Shown here one piece after another: positions 25,886-35,641 of a stretch of 64,000 bases of DNA (the stretch's first letter is position 1; each line of letters begins with the position of its first letter). The notes below the pieces were generated by a model. It did no database searches. It was not told where the DNA came from and saw only the letters and a list, made by a program, of their open reading frames with translations. Source of the stretch: Bradyrhizobium sp. BR13661 (GTDB lineage: Bacteria; Pseudomonadota; Alphaproteobacteria; Rhizobiales; Xanthobacteraceae). The position numbers and the translations under genes are program-made. The stretch lies in NCBI RefSeq assembly GCF_029892425.1, contig NZ_JARXWB010000005.1, positions 248,001-312,000 on the forward strand, in the 5' to 3' direction.

Positions 25886-26593
25886 TCAGTAGCGCGAGGC
25901 GGCCGGACCGCCCCAGCCGAAACGATAGTTCACACCGACCTTGACGGTATGCTCGTCATCCCGGCCGCGGACACCGACCACGTCGGCCGGACCGCCGGTG
26001 ATCGTGGTGCTGCCGAAATTATAATACTGGTACTCGGCCTTGGCCGACCAGTTCGGCGCGAACATGTATTCGAGGCCGGCGCCGACGGTGTAGCCGTCCT
26101 TGCTGTTGCCGGTGGTCGTGAAGGCTTGCGGCACGCCGGCGACGTTGACGCCGAGGCCGCCATTGCGCCAGGCGTAACCGCCCTTGGCGTAGAGCAGCGT
26201 CGGGCCCCAGGTGTAGCCGATGCGGCCGGTCACCGACCCGAGCTGGTCAGTGTTCGACGTCACCTGCGTGCCCAGCGGGAACGTGACACCGTTGTTGTTG
26301 GTCGGCAGCCAGGAATATTGGGCCTCGATACCCACGACCCAGTTGGGCGCGAACTGGTAGTCGAAGCCGCCCTGCACGCCACCCAGGAAGCGGGCGTTGC
26401 TGGACTGGAAGGTGGTGTCGCCGGCGAAGCCACCGCCGACATGGCCGCCGATGTAGAAGCCGGTCCAGTTGTAGATCAGCTGCGGCGGCGTGTAGGCCGG
26501 AGCCTTGGTGTAGGTGCGCGGCTGCATGTCGGCTGCGGCCGCCGGTGCGGCCAGCGCCAGCAGAGCTGCGGCACCGAGCAAAATCGTCTTCAT
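25886..26593 (-). CDS. Outer-membrane beta-barrel protein (Omp25 type)
   Basis: The 235-residue protein has signal peptide MKTILLGAAALLALAAPAAAA and the family opening YNWTGFYIGGHVGGGF at about residues 40-56. Strands with alternating aromatic residues follow (VGIEAQYSWL, AEYQYYNFG), ending VGVNYRFGWGGPAASRY. It is the second porin of this class in the window. The start at 26593 gives the best signal peptide; the frame is open to 26632. Confidence 0.92.
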   Translation of the reverse strand: MKTILLGAAALLALAAPAAAADMQPRTYTKAPAYTPPQLIYNWTGFYIGGHVGGGFAGDTTFQSSNARFLGGVQGGFDYQFAPNWVVGIEAQYSWLPTNNNGVTFPLGTQVTSNTDQLGSVTGRIGYTWGPTLLYAKGGYAWRNGGLGVNVAGVPQAFTTTGNSKDGYTVGAGLEYMFAPNWSAKAEYQYYNFGSTTITGGPADVVGVRGRDDEHTVKVGVNYRFGWGGPAASRY

Positions 26594-26878
26594 GATCGTC
26601 CCCGTTCTTTCAAATCGACCCTCAGGAAACAACGTGGCGTGAATTTGGTTGCTTCGCGGCGATGCCGGAACGTTGATCGTTCGTTACTGTGACGGGGCGG
26701 CAACATCGCGATTTTGTTCCGCCACGTCGGCTTGCGCCGACAGATTTCGTCGCCCCGCAAGACCAGCCGTAACGATTTGTCGCGAGGCAAAACCGCCCCG
26801 TTCAAAGCTCGCCAAAATGTGATGCAGCGGCTCCGGCGGCTCTGGTTCTAGCAGCCCGCGATGAAGGTCGGCTTTGCG

Positions 26879-27313
26879 CTACCGCGCCATCTTTTCCAGT
26901 TCTGGAAAGGGTGCGTAAACCGCACCGGCGCAGAGCTCGTTGGCACGGTCGACGACGCGGTCGCCACGGCCGTTGACGTAGACGACGGCGCGCTCGCGAA
27001 CCGCCTTGTAGCTGCCGTCGCTCTCACGCGGCGTGAAGCGCAGGCAGCTGATATAGAACTGCCGCCCACCAACCTCCCGCAACACCGGATCCGCCATGCT
27101 GGCGTCGCGCACACCGACCGGATTGTTGAGATAGGCATGGATCAGGGCCAGCGCGTCGCTGCGAAAATTATCGGGGAATGGCTGAGGCCCACCGGCTTGC
27201 CCGCCGTCCATCAGCGATGGGCGATCACCGTCACCGCCAAAGCAGGCCGCAAGCATCAGGGGCAGCGCCAGGATCAATGCCGGCCTCGCCGCGCGTTTCG
27301 CCAATCCCCTCAC
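26879..27313 (-). CDS. Putative lipoprotein
   Basis: The 144-residue protein has a basic N-terminus and a lipobox LMLAAC at about residues 19-24, so the Cys would be lipid-modified. The mature part starts FGGDGDRP, holds two further Cys, and a YVNGRGDRVVDRANELC segment. GTG 27313 is the preferred start; TTG at 27358 is an alternative in the same frame. Family not recognised. Confidence 0.7.
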   Translation of the reverse strand: MRGLAKRAARPALILALPLMLAACFGGDGDRPSLMDGGQAGGPQPFPDNFRSDALALIHAYLNNPVGVRDASMADPVLREVGGRQFYISCLRFTPRESDGSYKAVRERAVVYVNGRGDRVVDRANELCAGAVYAPFPELEKMAR

Positions 27314-27632
27314 AGTTCGCGCTCGCCGCTCACTCGACCTGGAGTGTTCCAGCCCCAAGGTTGCAATGATGCATGTCTAGAGATGTTTTGCCCGACGAGT
27401 CAACCGGATTCGTAAAATCCGCAAATGAGTATCCGTCAACCCATTGATTTATCTGTCGTCGTCTACTGTGCATGGGGTTGTTTTCGAGGTCCTTGTCGCT
27501 TTTTGCACACGGCGCACCGGCCCGCCGCCGACGCCTCGCGCTTTCGCGCGAAGCATGACGAACGGGCCGGACCTGAACTCCGCGCGAGGCGGCGGGGCAA
27601 TGCCAGGGATGCCGCCTCGCTGGGGTCAGTGG
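27314..27632. other. Intergenic region with a long hairpin
   Basis: No convincing gene is seen in these 319 bp. GCGAGGCGGC (27584-27593) and GCCGCCTCGC (27611-27620) form a 10-bp perfect stem with a 17-nt loop, 12 nt past the stop of the minus-strand gene at 27633. It has no T-tract, so it may be a processing or Rho-linked structure. Confidence 0.5.
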
Positions 27633-28055
27633 TTAGCTGCGCTTCTCGGTGGTCACCGGCTTGGTGGTGAGGTCCGAGTTGGTCTTCAGCGACTTCTTGG
27701 CCGACAGATGCTTGTAGTGATGACGATGCGTCCGCACGGTCTTGTGCTCGGCGGGCGTGACCGCAGCGTTCGCGTTCATCGCCTTCGCCTTGCTGTCGAC
27801 CTTGGCGCCCGACTTGACGTCGGCAGTCTTGGCATCAGTCTTGGCATCGGTCTTGGCATCAGTCTTGGCATCGGTCGTCTTGGCATCGGTCTTGACGCCG
27901 GCGTCGGGCTTGGCAGCGGTGGTCGAGATCTTGCTCTGAGTCTGGTCCGCCTTGATCACAGGCGCGGTCGTGGTGGTCTTGCCCGCTTCAGCGGCGAAGG
28001 CCGGGGCGGCGATGACGGAAGCTGCGAGCAAGGCGGCGGAAATGGTCTTCAACAT
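27633..28055 (-). CDS. Exported Lys/Ala/Thr-rich repeat protein
   Basis: The 140-residue protein has signal peptide MLKTISAALLAASVIAAPAFA. The mature part is low-complexity with tandem DAKT units (residues about 55-77) and a basic, His-rich stretch THRHHYKHLSAKKSLK. The repeat is encoded by near-perfect 12-bp DNA repeats at 27826-27888. No enzyme motif is visible. A cationic envelope protein is plausible but unproven. Confidence 0.7.
   Translation of the reverse strand: MLKTISAALLAASVIAAPAFAAEAGKTTTTAPVIKADQTQSKISTTAAKPDAGVKTDAKTTDAKTDAKTDAKTDAKTADVKSGAKVDSKAKAMNANAAVTPAEHKTVRTHRHHYKHLSAKKSLKTNSDLTTKPVTTEKRS
27826..27888. repeat. 12-bp tandem repeat in the exported protein gene
   Basis: Five copies of GTCTTGGCATCR run in tandem, with one extra GTC before the last copy. 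On the coding strand they encode DAKT units. Copy number could vary by slippage without breaking the frame. Confidence 0.85.
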
Positions 28056-28308
28056 GGTGGTCTCCTCTTGGAAGGATCTTGAGGCGGCGCCCTCTCGCCA
28101 ACTCTTCGATCATGGGGAGAGCCTAGATGACGCGCGCTGAACCCGTTCTGAAGCGCATGGCCAGCTTCCGTTCATCTGGATGACAAGTTTGTTATCTTGG
28201 CCAGGCAACGCAATCGCCCCGGGACGGCCGGGAATGTTTTTGCCGGCCGGGTGTTCCGGTCTTTGGGCAATCGTGTAGGATCGCCACGTTCCATTCGGGA
28301 GAACTTAG

Positions 28309-28851
28309 ATGCGCAAACTCTCAACGCTTCTTGTGCCGGGACTTGTCGCCATGACCTTGGCGGCCGGGCCGGCTCTGACCAGCGCCTATGCCGCGGGCAG
28401 TGACGAGCCCTCCTCGCCACCGAAGTCGGATACCTCGACCAAGAAGGGCAAGAAGAAAAGCTCCTCCGTCAGCGATCCCAAATTCCTCGCGGCCTATCGC
28501 ACCGCCTATACCACGATCTACGACAAGCACGACTACACGGACGCGATCGGCCAGTTGAAGCAGCTCAAGCGTGACGACGTCGCGGATGTCGCGAACCTGA
28601 TCGGCTACTCCTATCGCAAGCTCGGCGACTACCAGTCGTCGAAGGCCTATTACGAGATCGCGCTCAAGGACGATCCGAACCACGTCCGCACCTGGCAGTA
28701 TTACGGCCTCTGGCAGCTCGAGCAGGGCAACCGCGAACAGGCGCAATACCACCTGAACAAGATCGCCATGCTCGCCGGCACCGAGAGCTCCGAATATCGC
28801 TCGCTGGCCGCAGCGCTCGACAAGCCGACCGGCGCGACACTCGTCTACTAA
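28309..28851 (+). CDS. Exported tetratricopeptide-repeat protein
   Basis: The 180-residue protein has signal peptide ending TSAYA-AGS, a Ser/Lys-rich linker (residues 32-55), then two to three TPR-like helical pairs (NLIGYSYRKLGDYQSSKAYY; ALKDDPNHVRTWQYYGLWQL). TPR units bind partner proteins, here in the periplasm. GGGAGAAC precedes the ATG. It has no obvious operon partner. Confidence 0.82.
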   Translation: MRKLSTLLVPGLVAMTLAAGPALTSAYAAGSDEPSSPPKSDTSTKKGKKKSSSVSDPKFLAAYRTAYTTIYDKHDYTDAIGQLKQLKRDDVADVANLIGYSYRKLGDYQSSKAYYEIALKDDPNHVRTWQYYGLWQLEQGNREQAQYHLNKIAMLAGTESSEYRSLAAALDKPTGATLVY

Positions 28852-28959
28852 AGACACCGCATCTTCCTGCGACGCGAACGGGCACACCCCCTGGGGTTGT
28901 GCCCGTTCCGCTTTCTCGGCTAGCTTTCGCGCACCCATCCCCTCGCAATTGGTAGCGCA

Positions 28960-30348
28960 ATGGACACGTGGCTGCGATCCGCGATCGACTACATCGGCTC
29001 CTGGATTGAATTCCAGCAGACAACCTTCCAGCAGCCCGGCGTCCTGGTTGCATTCGTCCATCGCGGCGAGGTCGTCGCCGAGCATGCCTTCGGGCTCGCC
29101 AATCTCGACACCGGCGAGAAGCTCACACCTCGCCACCGTTTCCGCATCGCCTCGCACTCGAAGAGCTTCACGTCGGCCGGCTTCATGAAGCTGCGCGAGC
29201 AGCGCAAGCTCAGGCTCGACGATCCCGTCGGCCAATATGTCAGCGGCCTGCATCCGCGCGTCGCCGAGACCACGATCGCGCAGGTGCTCTCGCACAGCGC
29301 CGGCCTGACGCGCGACGGCGCCGATTCCGGCCAGTTCATCGACAGCCGCCCCTATCTCAACGCCAATGAGCTGCTTGCCGAGTTGAAGCTGCCGACCGCG
29401 ATCGAGCCAGGCACGCGTTTCAAATATTCGAACCACGGCTTTGCCCTGATGGGCCTCGTCATCGAGGCGATCACGAAGGAGCCCTATTCCGCCTGGATCA
29501 AGCGCGAGATCATCGAGCCTGCAGGCCTTCGCGAGACCGAGCCGAATGCACCGCTTCCGAAAGGCGCGCTGTTTGCGCGCGGCCATACGCGAAAGCTGCC
29601 GTTCGGCGAGCGCTGCGTGATCCCAGGCGACAATCCGGCCCACGCAATGGCGTCAGCCGCGGGCTTCGTCGCCACCGCCGCGGATACCGCGCGCTTCTTC
29701 GCGCAACTCGCGCCCAATGCCAGAAAGAGCGTGCTGTCGGTCGCGAGCCGCCGCGAGATGACGCGACATCAATGGCGTGTCCCGCAGAGCTTCGAGGCCT
29801 ATTACGGCCTCGGCGTCAACGCCGGCAAGACCGACGGCTGGGACTGGTTCGGCCATGGCGGCGGCTTCCAGGGCTATATCTCCCGAACCTGCTCGATTCC
29901 CGAATGCGAGCTGGCGATCAGCATCCTGAGTAACTCCATCGACGGCGTAGCGCCGCTCTGGATGGACGGCGCGATGCAGATCCTGCGCGTCTTCAAGACG
30001 CGCGGCGCACCCGACCGGCGCGTGCGCGACTGGACCGGTCGCTGGTGGACGATCTGGGGCGCGACGGATTTCGTGCCTGCGGGCAACCGCGTGCTCATCG
30101 CCAATCCCCAGTTCAACAACCCGTTCATGGATTCCGGCGAAATCGAGGTCACTGGCCGCGACGCCGGCAAACTTGTGTGGGCTGCCGGTTATTCGAGCCA
30201 CGGCGAGCCGGTGCGCCGCACCCGCGACAAGCGCGGCAGGATCAGCGACATCTGGATCGCTGGCGCCAACGTCAAACCGGCAACCGTCGTCGCGCGCGAG
30301 ATCGCGCGGCACTACCCGCCGCGTAAACGCCGGCCTACTCCCGGATAA
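28960..30348 (+). CDS. Class C beta-lactamase-like serine hydrolase
   Basis: The 462-residue protein has the SxxK motif SHSK (Ser65-Lys68) and YSN (Tyr156-Asn158), the active-site set of class C beta-lactamases, D-aminopeptidases and related esterases. A C-terminal domain of about 120 residues follows the hydrolase core. No signal peptide is present, which argues against a secreted lactamase and for a cytoplasmic peptidase or esterase. Its last 14 bp overlap the end of the convergent gene at 30335. Confidence 0.88.
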   Translation: MDTWLRSAIDYIGSWIEFQQTTFQQPGVLVAFVHRGEVVAEHAFGLANLDTGEKLTPRHRFRIASHSKSFTSAGFMKLREQRKLRLDDPVGQYVSGLHPRVAETTIAQVLSHSAGLTRDGADSGQFIDSRPYLNANELLAELKLPTAIEPGTRFKYSNHGFALMGLVIEAITKEPYSAWIKREIIEPAGLRETEPNAPLPKGALFARGHTRKLPFGERCVIPGDNPAHAMASAAGFVATAADTARFFAQLAPNARKSVLSVASRREMTRHQWRVPQSFEAYYGLGVNAGKTDGWDWFGHGGGFQGYISRTCSIPECELAISILSNSIDGVAPLWMDGAMQILRVFKTRGAPDRRVRDWTGRWWTIWGATDFVPAGNRVLIANPQFNNPFMDSGEIEVTGRDAGKLVWAAGYSSHGEPVRRTRDKRGRISDIWIAGANVKPATVVAREIARHYPPRKRRPTPG

Positions 30349-31903
30349 GCGTCTCGACCTCGCCCCGAAGCGCCTGCCGCGAACCGTCGCGCGAATAGAA
30401 CATGTGCCCGCCGGGATAGACGACGAACTTGACGCGCGACGTCACGAAAGCGGGCAACTGATCGAGGGCCCGCTTCGTACCGAAATAGGGCGTGGCGAGA
30501 TCAAACAGGCCGTGCGCGACCAGCACGTTCAGCTTGGCATCGGTCGCGAGGATCTGACGCAGCTCCGACAGGGATTGCGGCGGGTTGATGCCGCCGCCGA
30601 AATCCCAGCTGCGCTCGACAGCTCCGTTGAGGACTTCGTAGGAGCCATCCGGCCGCCAGTTGAGTTTTCGCGTGAGCACATCGACGGCAGCACTCGTCAG
30701 CGGCGCCTGCAGCACATCGCCCGAGGGGTCGCCAAAGCGCGAGCCGCTTGAATCCGGATAGGGATCGAGACCACGAACCGATCCGTCGTAGCGTCCGGTC
30801 ACCATGCCGTTCCTGCGATCGAGTTCGCGGCGGAATTCGCTGATGTCGAAGCGGCCGTCGAGCCTGCGGCTTACCCCCTGATCGATGCCCGTGAGCTCCG
30901 CGACCTTGTCGGCAACACGATTGGAAGCTTCCGTGTCCGCCTCACCCTTGACGAGATCGGCTAAGAATTCCCCGCGTGCGTAGGCCTCAACGTCGGCGAG
31001 ATCAGCGCGCTTGACCGGCCCCTTGGCTTCGCGCGCGACCGCCACGTAACTCGGCAAGGTCGCGACATATTGCAAGAGGCTCGTGCCGGTGAACTCGCGG
31101 AAATCGAGAAGCGGCGACACCAGCACCAGGCCCCTGACGCCGACGCCGTGCTGGATCTGCAATTGCCGCACGACCTTCGGCCCACGGATACCGCCATAGC
31201 TTTCGCCCGCGACATATTTCGGCGAGGTCAGCCTGTTGTGCTTCTCGAGCCAGCGCCGAATGACGAGCGCGATCGAATTGACGTCGCCGTCGACCGAATA
31301 GAACCGCTTGCGGGCATCCTCGCCGCTCGCAATGAGACGGCTGTAACCAGTGCCGACGGGATCGATGAAGACGAGATCGGTGAAGTCGAGCCAGGTTTCC
31401 GCGTTCGGCTTCACCTCGGGCGAGGCTGACGGCGATAGTCCCTCGCCGTCGAGCGGCAGCCGCCATGGCCCTGCCGCACCGAACTGGAGCCATGCCGAGG
31501 ACGCGCCGGGCCCGCCATTGAACAGGAATGTCACCGGACGCGTGGCGCGGTCGGCGCCGTCGAGCTCATAGGACGTCGTGGCGATGTCGGCGAGCGACTC
31601 GCCCTTGTCGTCGAACACGCGGATGGAGCCGGCGGTCGCGGCAAAGCTGAGCGTTCGGCCGGGCAGATCGAGCGTCTGCTTCGTGGTCGAGTCTGCGGGC
31701 AAACGGTGCTGATCGGCGGCGGATGGCGAGGCCTGCGCCGAATTCTGCGCGTTGCCGCCCCGTCCGCCCTTCTGTCCCGCCGGCGCGGCAGTCTCGTTGC
31801 GCGGCTGCGGTGGATCGTCTGCGCGCGCCAGGCCTGCGACCGCGAACGTCGAGACCGCCAGCACCAGCCCCGCACGGCGCAGCACCGGCAAGCTCATGAC
31901 CAT
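30335..31903 (-). CDS. Exported serine carboxypeptidase-like protein (S10 family)
   Basis: The 522-residue protein has a signal peptide, then a Gln/Ala/Gly-rich linker (residues 30-70). Catalytic triad candidates are Ser235 in GESYGG, Asp in [10 protein letters not shown] and His in [21 protein letters not shown] is the oxyanion segment typical of S10 peptidases. GGGAGAAC lies 8 nt before ATG 31903. It probably trims peptides in the periplasm. Convergent 14-bp overlap with the neighbouring gene. Confidence 0.9.
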   Translation of the reverse strand: MVMSLPVLRRAGLVLAVSTFAVAGLARADDPPQPRNETAAPAGQKGGRGGNAQNSAQASPSAADQHRLPADSTTKQTLDLPGRTLSFAATAGSIRVFDDKGESLADIATTSYELDGADRATRPVTFLFNGGPGASSAWLQFGAAGPWRLPLDGEGLSPSASPEVKPNAETWLDFTDLVFIDPVGTGYSRLIASGEDARKRFYSVDGDVNSIALVIRRWLEKHNRLTSPKYVAGESYGGIRGPKVVRQLQIQHGVGVRGLVLVSPLLDFREFTGTSLLQYVATLPSYVAVAREAKGPVKRADLADVEAYARGEFLADLVKGEADTEASNRVADKVAELTGIDQGVSRRLDGRFDISEFRRELDRRNGMVTGRYDGSVRGLDPYPDSSGSRFGDPSGDVLQAPLTSAAVDVLTRKLNWRPDGSYEVLNGAVERSWDFGGGINPPQSLSELRQILATDAKLNVLVAHGLFDLATPYFGTKRALDQLPAFVTSRVKFVVYPGGHMFYSRDGSRQALRGEVETLIRE

Positions 31904-32137
31904 GATCGTTCTCCCTGCCCCGCTCGCGCGCGCAACTCGTTGGTCACAGCTCTAGCCGCCAATTGCGACAGTTTGGGGGACCGGACGGTTGGGGCCGGCT
32001 TTTGGGGCCGATTTTTGCCCAGAACCACCATGCATGGCCCCCCGCGTTTGCCTTGCCAGCCCGTCATCCTCGACAATACAGGCCCAGGTCGTATAGACGA
32101 CCTCGGCGGAACTTTCTTGAGCCAGTGCCCGGAAGCC

Positions 32138-32917
32138 ATGACCAAGCCAACGCGATACGACCGGATCGCCTTCGTCGCCAGCCCGAGCAGCGAGGCAGAG
32201 GCCGCCTTCCATCAGCTCACGGCGCAATATGGCAATTGCAATCCTGACGAAGCCGACGTCGTGGTCGCGCTCGGCGGCGACGGGCTGATGCTCCAGACGC
32301 TGCACCAGCATATGCGCTCGGGCAAGCCGATCTACGGCATGCACCGCGGCACCGTCGGCTTCCTGATGAACGAATACTCGACGCACGACCTGCGCGCGCG
32401 GCTCGAGGCGGCGCATGAATCCGAGATCAACCCGCTTCTGATGCGCGCGACCGACGTCAACGATCGCGTCCATCTGCACCACGCCATCAACGAGGTCTAT
32501 TTGTTCCGGCAGACCTCCCAGGCGGCTCGCCTGCGCATCCTGATCGACGAGCGCGAGCGGATGCCGGAGTTGATCGCCGACGGCATCATCGTGGCGACGC
32601 CGGCAGGCTCGACCGCCTACAATCTGTCGGCGCAGGGCCCTATCCTGCCGATCAACGCGGCGCTGCTGGCACTGACGCCGATCAGTGCCTTCCGGCCGCG
32701 GCGCTGGCGCGGCGCCCTGCTCCCCAACACCGCCTATGTCGTGATCGAGGTGCTCGAAGACGACAAGCGCCCCGTGGCGGCGGTCGCCGACCATGAAGAG
32801 GTGCGCAGGGTCCGGCGCGTCGAAATCCTGTCCGACAAGACCATCTCGATGCGCATGCTGTTCGACCCCGGCCACAGCCTGGAAGAGCGCATTTTGCGCG
32901 AGCAATTCGGGAATTAA
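32138..32917 (+). CDS. nadK: NAD kinase
   Basis: The 259-residue enzyme makes NADP from NAD and ATP or polyphosphate. The GGDG motif (Gly46-Gly49) in [14 protein letters not shown], the AINEVYLFR segment with the conserved Asn-Glu, and [23 protein letters not shown] are diagnostic. The length suits the short alphaproteobacterial form. The start is ATG 32138; the frame is open upstream to 31706, partly antisense to the S10 gene. Confidence 0.95.
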   Translation: MTKPTRYDRIAFVASPSSEAEAAFHQLTAQYGNCNPDEADVVVALGGDGLMLQTLHQHMRSGKPIYGMHRGTVGFLMNEYSTHDLRARLEAAHESEINPLLMRATDVNDRVHLHHAINEVYLFRQTSQAARLRILIDERERMPELIADGIIVATPAGSTAYNLSAQGPILPINAALLALTPISAFRPRRWRGALLPNTAYVVIEVLEDDKRPVAAVADHEEVRRVRRVEILSDKTISMRMLFDPGHSLEERILREQFGN

Positions 32918-32945
32918 GCCACTGCCCGGGCGCCTGGCGGCAACC

Positions 32946-32980
32946 CTTCGTTAACCCTCGGCACGATATGGTTAACGAAG
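32946..32980. promoter_or_regulatory. 11-bp perfect inverted repeat upstream of the receiver gene
   Basis: CTTCGTTAACC (32946-32956) and GGTTAACGAAG (32970-32980) are perfect inverted copies 13 bp apart, between nadK and the receiver gene at 33005. It contains TTAACC half-sites like those of CtrA but in inverted orientation. It could be an operator or a weak terminator; no T-tract follows. Confidence 0.5.
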
Positions 32981-33004
32981 ATTGACCGCTTCGGCCCGGG
33001 CGCC

Positions 33005-33550
33005 ATGTTCCGCATCGACTTCAACAAGCTGCGCTTCCTCGTCTGCGACGATAATCCGCACATGCGCCGCATCCTGCGGACGCTGCTGCATTCGTTCGGC
33101 GCGCGCGAGGTATACGAGGCCGAGGACGGCGCCACGGCGCTGGAAATGTACAGCCATTACGTGCCTGATATCGTCATCACCGACTGGGCAATGCCGATCT
33201 TCGACGGGCTCGAACTCGCGCAGATGATCCGGCAGCCGGAATCCAAGGGCAATCCTTACGCGCCGATCATCATGCTGACCGGCCATTCCGAGAAACGCCG
33301 CGTCACCGTCGCGCGCGATGCCGGCGTCACCGAATTCCTGGCCAAGCCGATCTCGGCCAAGGGTCTCTACCAGCGCATTCTCAACGTGGTCGCCAGTCCC
33401 CGGCCCTTCATCAAGACCAAGACCTATTTCGGCCCGGACCGTCGCCGCAACACCAACTCCGCCTATATGGGCCCGGAGCGCCGTGTCGGCGAAAAGCACG
33501 AGGTGCTCCAGCAGCCTTCGCTGCTCGACAAGGCCCGCTCCTCTATCTAG
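33005..33550 (+). CDS. Single-domain response regulator with C-terminal tail
   Basis: The 181-residue protein has a CheY-like receiver domain in residues 10-130: acidic pair in FLVCDDNP, phospho-acceptor Asp in IVITDWAMP, Thr in MLTGHS and Lys in FLAKPIS. No DNA-binding domain follows. The tail has two related motifs, YFGPDRRRN and YMGPERRVG. It is immediately followed by an Hpt protein gene, so the two probably exchange phosphate. The nearest kinase is not in the window. Confidence 0.9.
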   Translation: MFRIDFNKLRFLVCDDNPHMRRILRTLLHSFGAREVYEAEDGATALEMYSHYVPDIVITDWAMPIFDGLELAQMIRQPESKGNPYAPIIMLTGHSEKRRVTVARDAGVTEFLAKPISAKGLYQRILNVVASPRPFIKTKTYFGPDRRRNTNSAYMGPERRVGEKHEVLQQPSLLDKARSSI

Positions 33551-33580
33551 CGCAACGTCAGACCCGACAAGGCAGGCATC

Positions 33581-34159
33581 ATGGCGAAGAACAGCGCAAA
33601 GGATATCGAGGTCAAGGCCTTCGCCACGCATCACGTCATCACGCAGCCCAATCCGCTGCGTAAAGTCCTGCGCCGGGTCGAGGAAAAGGACATGGACGAT
33701 CCGGTCGGCCGCGCCGAGCAGGCGCTGGCAGGCCTGTCCGGCGAGTTCAAGAGCTGGATGACGACCGAGGTCAACCGGCTGTCAACTGCTTATGTTGCCA
33801 TCCGCAACGACGGCTTCAGCAAGGAACGGCGCGACGAACTGTTTCATGCCGCGCACGACATCAAGGGCGACGCCGCGACGTTCGGCTTTCCGGCCGCCGC
33901 CGGGGTCGCCGAGAGCCTCTGCCGCGTCATCGAACACGCGCCGGATCTGGAAAGAGTGCCAGCCGAGCTGTTCACGCACCACATCAACGCCATCCTCGCC
34001 ATCGTGCACGAGAACACCAAGCTCGACAGCATCAGCGTCTCCGCCGAACTCAGCCGCCGCCTGCGCAAGGTCGCCGACGACTATCTCGCCGACGTCAACC
34101 GCGACCGCCCCGAGCATCTCGAAGTGATCCTGGCACCGAGCATCGTGCCGGCGGAGTAG
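33581..34159 (+). CDS. Histidine phosphotransfer (Hpt) domain protein
   Basis: The 192-residue protein contains HAAHDIKGDAATFGF near residue 90, where the second His is the expected phosphorylation site of an Hpt four-helix domain. The N-terminal 60 residues are an uncharacterised extension. AAGGCAGG precedes the ATG, and the gene starts 30 nt after the receiver gene. Together they look like the middle of a multi-step phosphorelay. Confidence 0.9.
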   Translation: MAKNSAKDIEVKAFATHHVITQPNPLRKVLRRVEEKDMDDPVGRAEQALAGLSGEFKSWMTTEVNRLSTAYVAIRNDGFSKERRDELFHAAHDIKGDAATFGFPAAAGVAESLCRVIEHAPDLERVPAELFTHHINAILAIVHENTKLDSISVSAELSRRLRKVADDYLADVNRDRPEHLEVILAPSIVPAE

Positions 34160-34184
34160 TACGCTCTCGTCGTTGCCCAGATTG

Positions 34185-34297
34185 TAGGGTGGGTTAGCGC
34201 AGCGTAACCCACCACGTCTCTATCCGCGTGGAAAGCAAAGAGGTGGGTTACGCCGTGCGAACTGCGCTTCGCGCAGCCGCTTGGCTAACCCACCCTA
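34185..34297. repeat. Nested palindromic intergenic repeat
   Basis: Outer arms TAGGGTGGGTTA (34185-34196) and TAACCCACCCTA (34286-34297) enclose inner arms GTAACCCACC (34204-34213) and GGTGGGTTAC (34242-34251). It is a 113-bp nested palindrome between convergent genes. The GGGTGGGTTA core matches a short repeat I recall as frequent in Bradyrhizobium intergenic DNA. It may also end transcription from both sides. Confidence 0.8.
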
Positions 34298-34307
34298 AGG
34301 CATCTCG

Positions 34308-35483
34308 CTACGCCGCGATCAGATCATCATACACCGGTTCGATCGTATCCTCCGCGACCAGCTCGTCGCAGAACAGCCGCGCCTCCTCGCGCGCGGATTC
34401 CGTGGCGAAGCGGCGCAGCAGGACCATGAGCGGCTCGGTGGCGCCGCGGTCGGTTTCGCAATGGGTGAGGACGCGCTCGACCATGCGCCGACGCAGCCGG
34501 GCTGCAGTGTCGTCGGTATCGACAAAACCCTGCTCGTGGCAGGCATCGAGAGCCACCTGGAATGCCGCGAACGTCGCCTCCGGCAATCCGGCGCGACGGA
34601 GCAACGCCTGCAGGCTGTTGCCGCCGCGATCGTGCAGCAGCGCGGAGACGCGCGCGAGCGGCAGATCGGCGAGTTCAGCGAGTGACGCATCAAACAGATC
34701 GAGATTGCTCGACAGCAGCGCGCGCAGGATCAGGCCCGCAGTGAGCTGGCCGGTGATGCGCAGGTGCTTCACTAGGCCCTGCATGTCCTCGCCGCGCGAG
34801 CGTGCTGCGATGTTGATGGTGGAGCGGTCACGCGCTTCCAACGTCATACGTTCGGCGCGGTCAGCGCTCAGCCAGTTCCGCGCCACGACGAATTGCGCGA
34901 GGGTCTCGGAGAGCTTTGCGACCAACGCGGCACGTGTTGCGGCCGGAATGTCGTCCAGCACCAGCATTGCCTCGCGGATCGCCGCGAGATGGCCGTGACG
35001 CTCGACAATGCGCGTCCAGGAGAACGGCGCGAGCTCGGCGTGCGGATTTTCGATCAGCTCGAGTGCGGCAGCCGCGCAGCCGACCTCGGCGATGGCGGCG
35101 CAGACCGAGACCGGGAGCGCGATGCGGCGCGCGACCGCGCATTGCACCTCGTCATTGCCGGTCGCGACGATATCGACGAGATCGGCATCGATCAGCAGCG
35201 GCGAATGTTCGAGCACCGGCAGCGCCACGGTCGGCTGGTCCGCCGACAGCGCTCGCACGATCGACGCCGGCGCATCGGTGCTGCGCGCAAAGGCCTCGGC
35301 CATCGCCTGCCGAACCAGCGGCGAGGGATCGTCGAGCAGCATCAGCAGCGCGCCTTCGGCGGCGACGCGGTCGTCGTGGGAAAGATCCGAGATCAGCCAG
35401 GCCCGGGCCAATGCCCGCGTTGCCTCCGCCCGTTCACCTGCGGGCGCGGTCCTGATCCAATTGATGAACTGCCGAACAATCAT
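34308..35483 (-). CDS. DUF2336 (HEAT-like helical repeat) protein
   Basis: The 391-residue, Ala/Leu-rich protein is all helical. The segment LLMLLDDPSPLVRQAMAEAFA near residue 50 is the signature of DUF2336 proteins, common in Alphaproteobacteria. Their function is not established. GGAAGC precedes the ATG. It is followed by the palindromic repeat and lies next to a transglycosylase gene on the same strand. Confidence 0.85.
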   Translation of the reverse strand: MIVRQFINWIRTAPAGERAEATRALARAWLISDLSHDDRVAAEGALLMLLDDPSPLVRQAMAEAFARSTDAPASIVRALSADQPTVALPVLEHSPLLIDADLVDIVATGNDEVQCAVARRIALPVSVCAAIAEVGCAAAALELIENPHAELAPFSWTRIVERHGHLAAIREAMLVLDDIPAATRAALVAKLSETLAQFVVARNWLSADRAERMTLEARDRSTINIAARSRGEDMQGLVKHLRITGQLTAGLILRALLSSNLDLFDASLAELADLPLARVSALLHDRGGNSLQALLRRAGLPEATFAAFQVALDACHEQGFVDTDDTAARLRRRMVERVLTHCETDRGATEPLMVLLRRFATESAREEARLFCDELVAEDTIEPVYDDLIAA

Positions 35484-35641
35484 GCTGCTTCCGGCTTACG
35501 CAACGAAAAAACGAAACGGTGACGACGCGTCACCTGCAACACAAAATAAACCACGACGCTTAACAAAGCGTTCACCATAAGCGGCTGGTTTTATTGATGA
35601 TTTATTAAGAAGTGGAAGCCGCGCGACGGCGCGGCAGAGCG

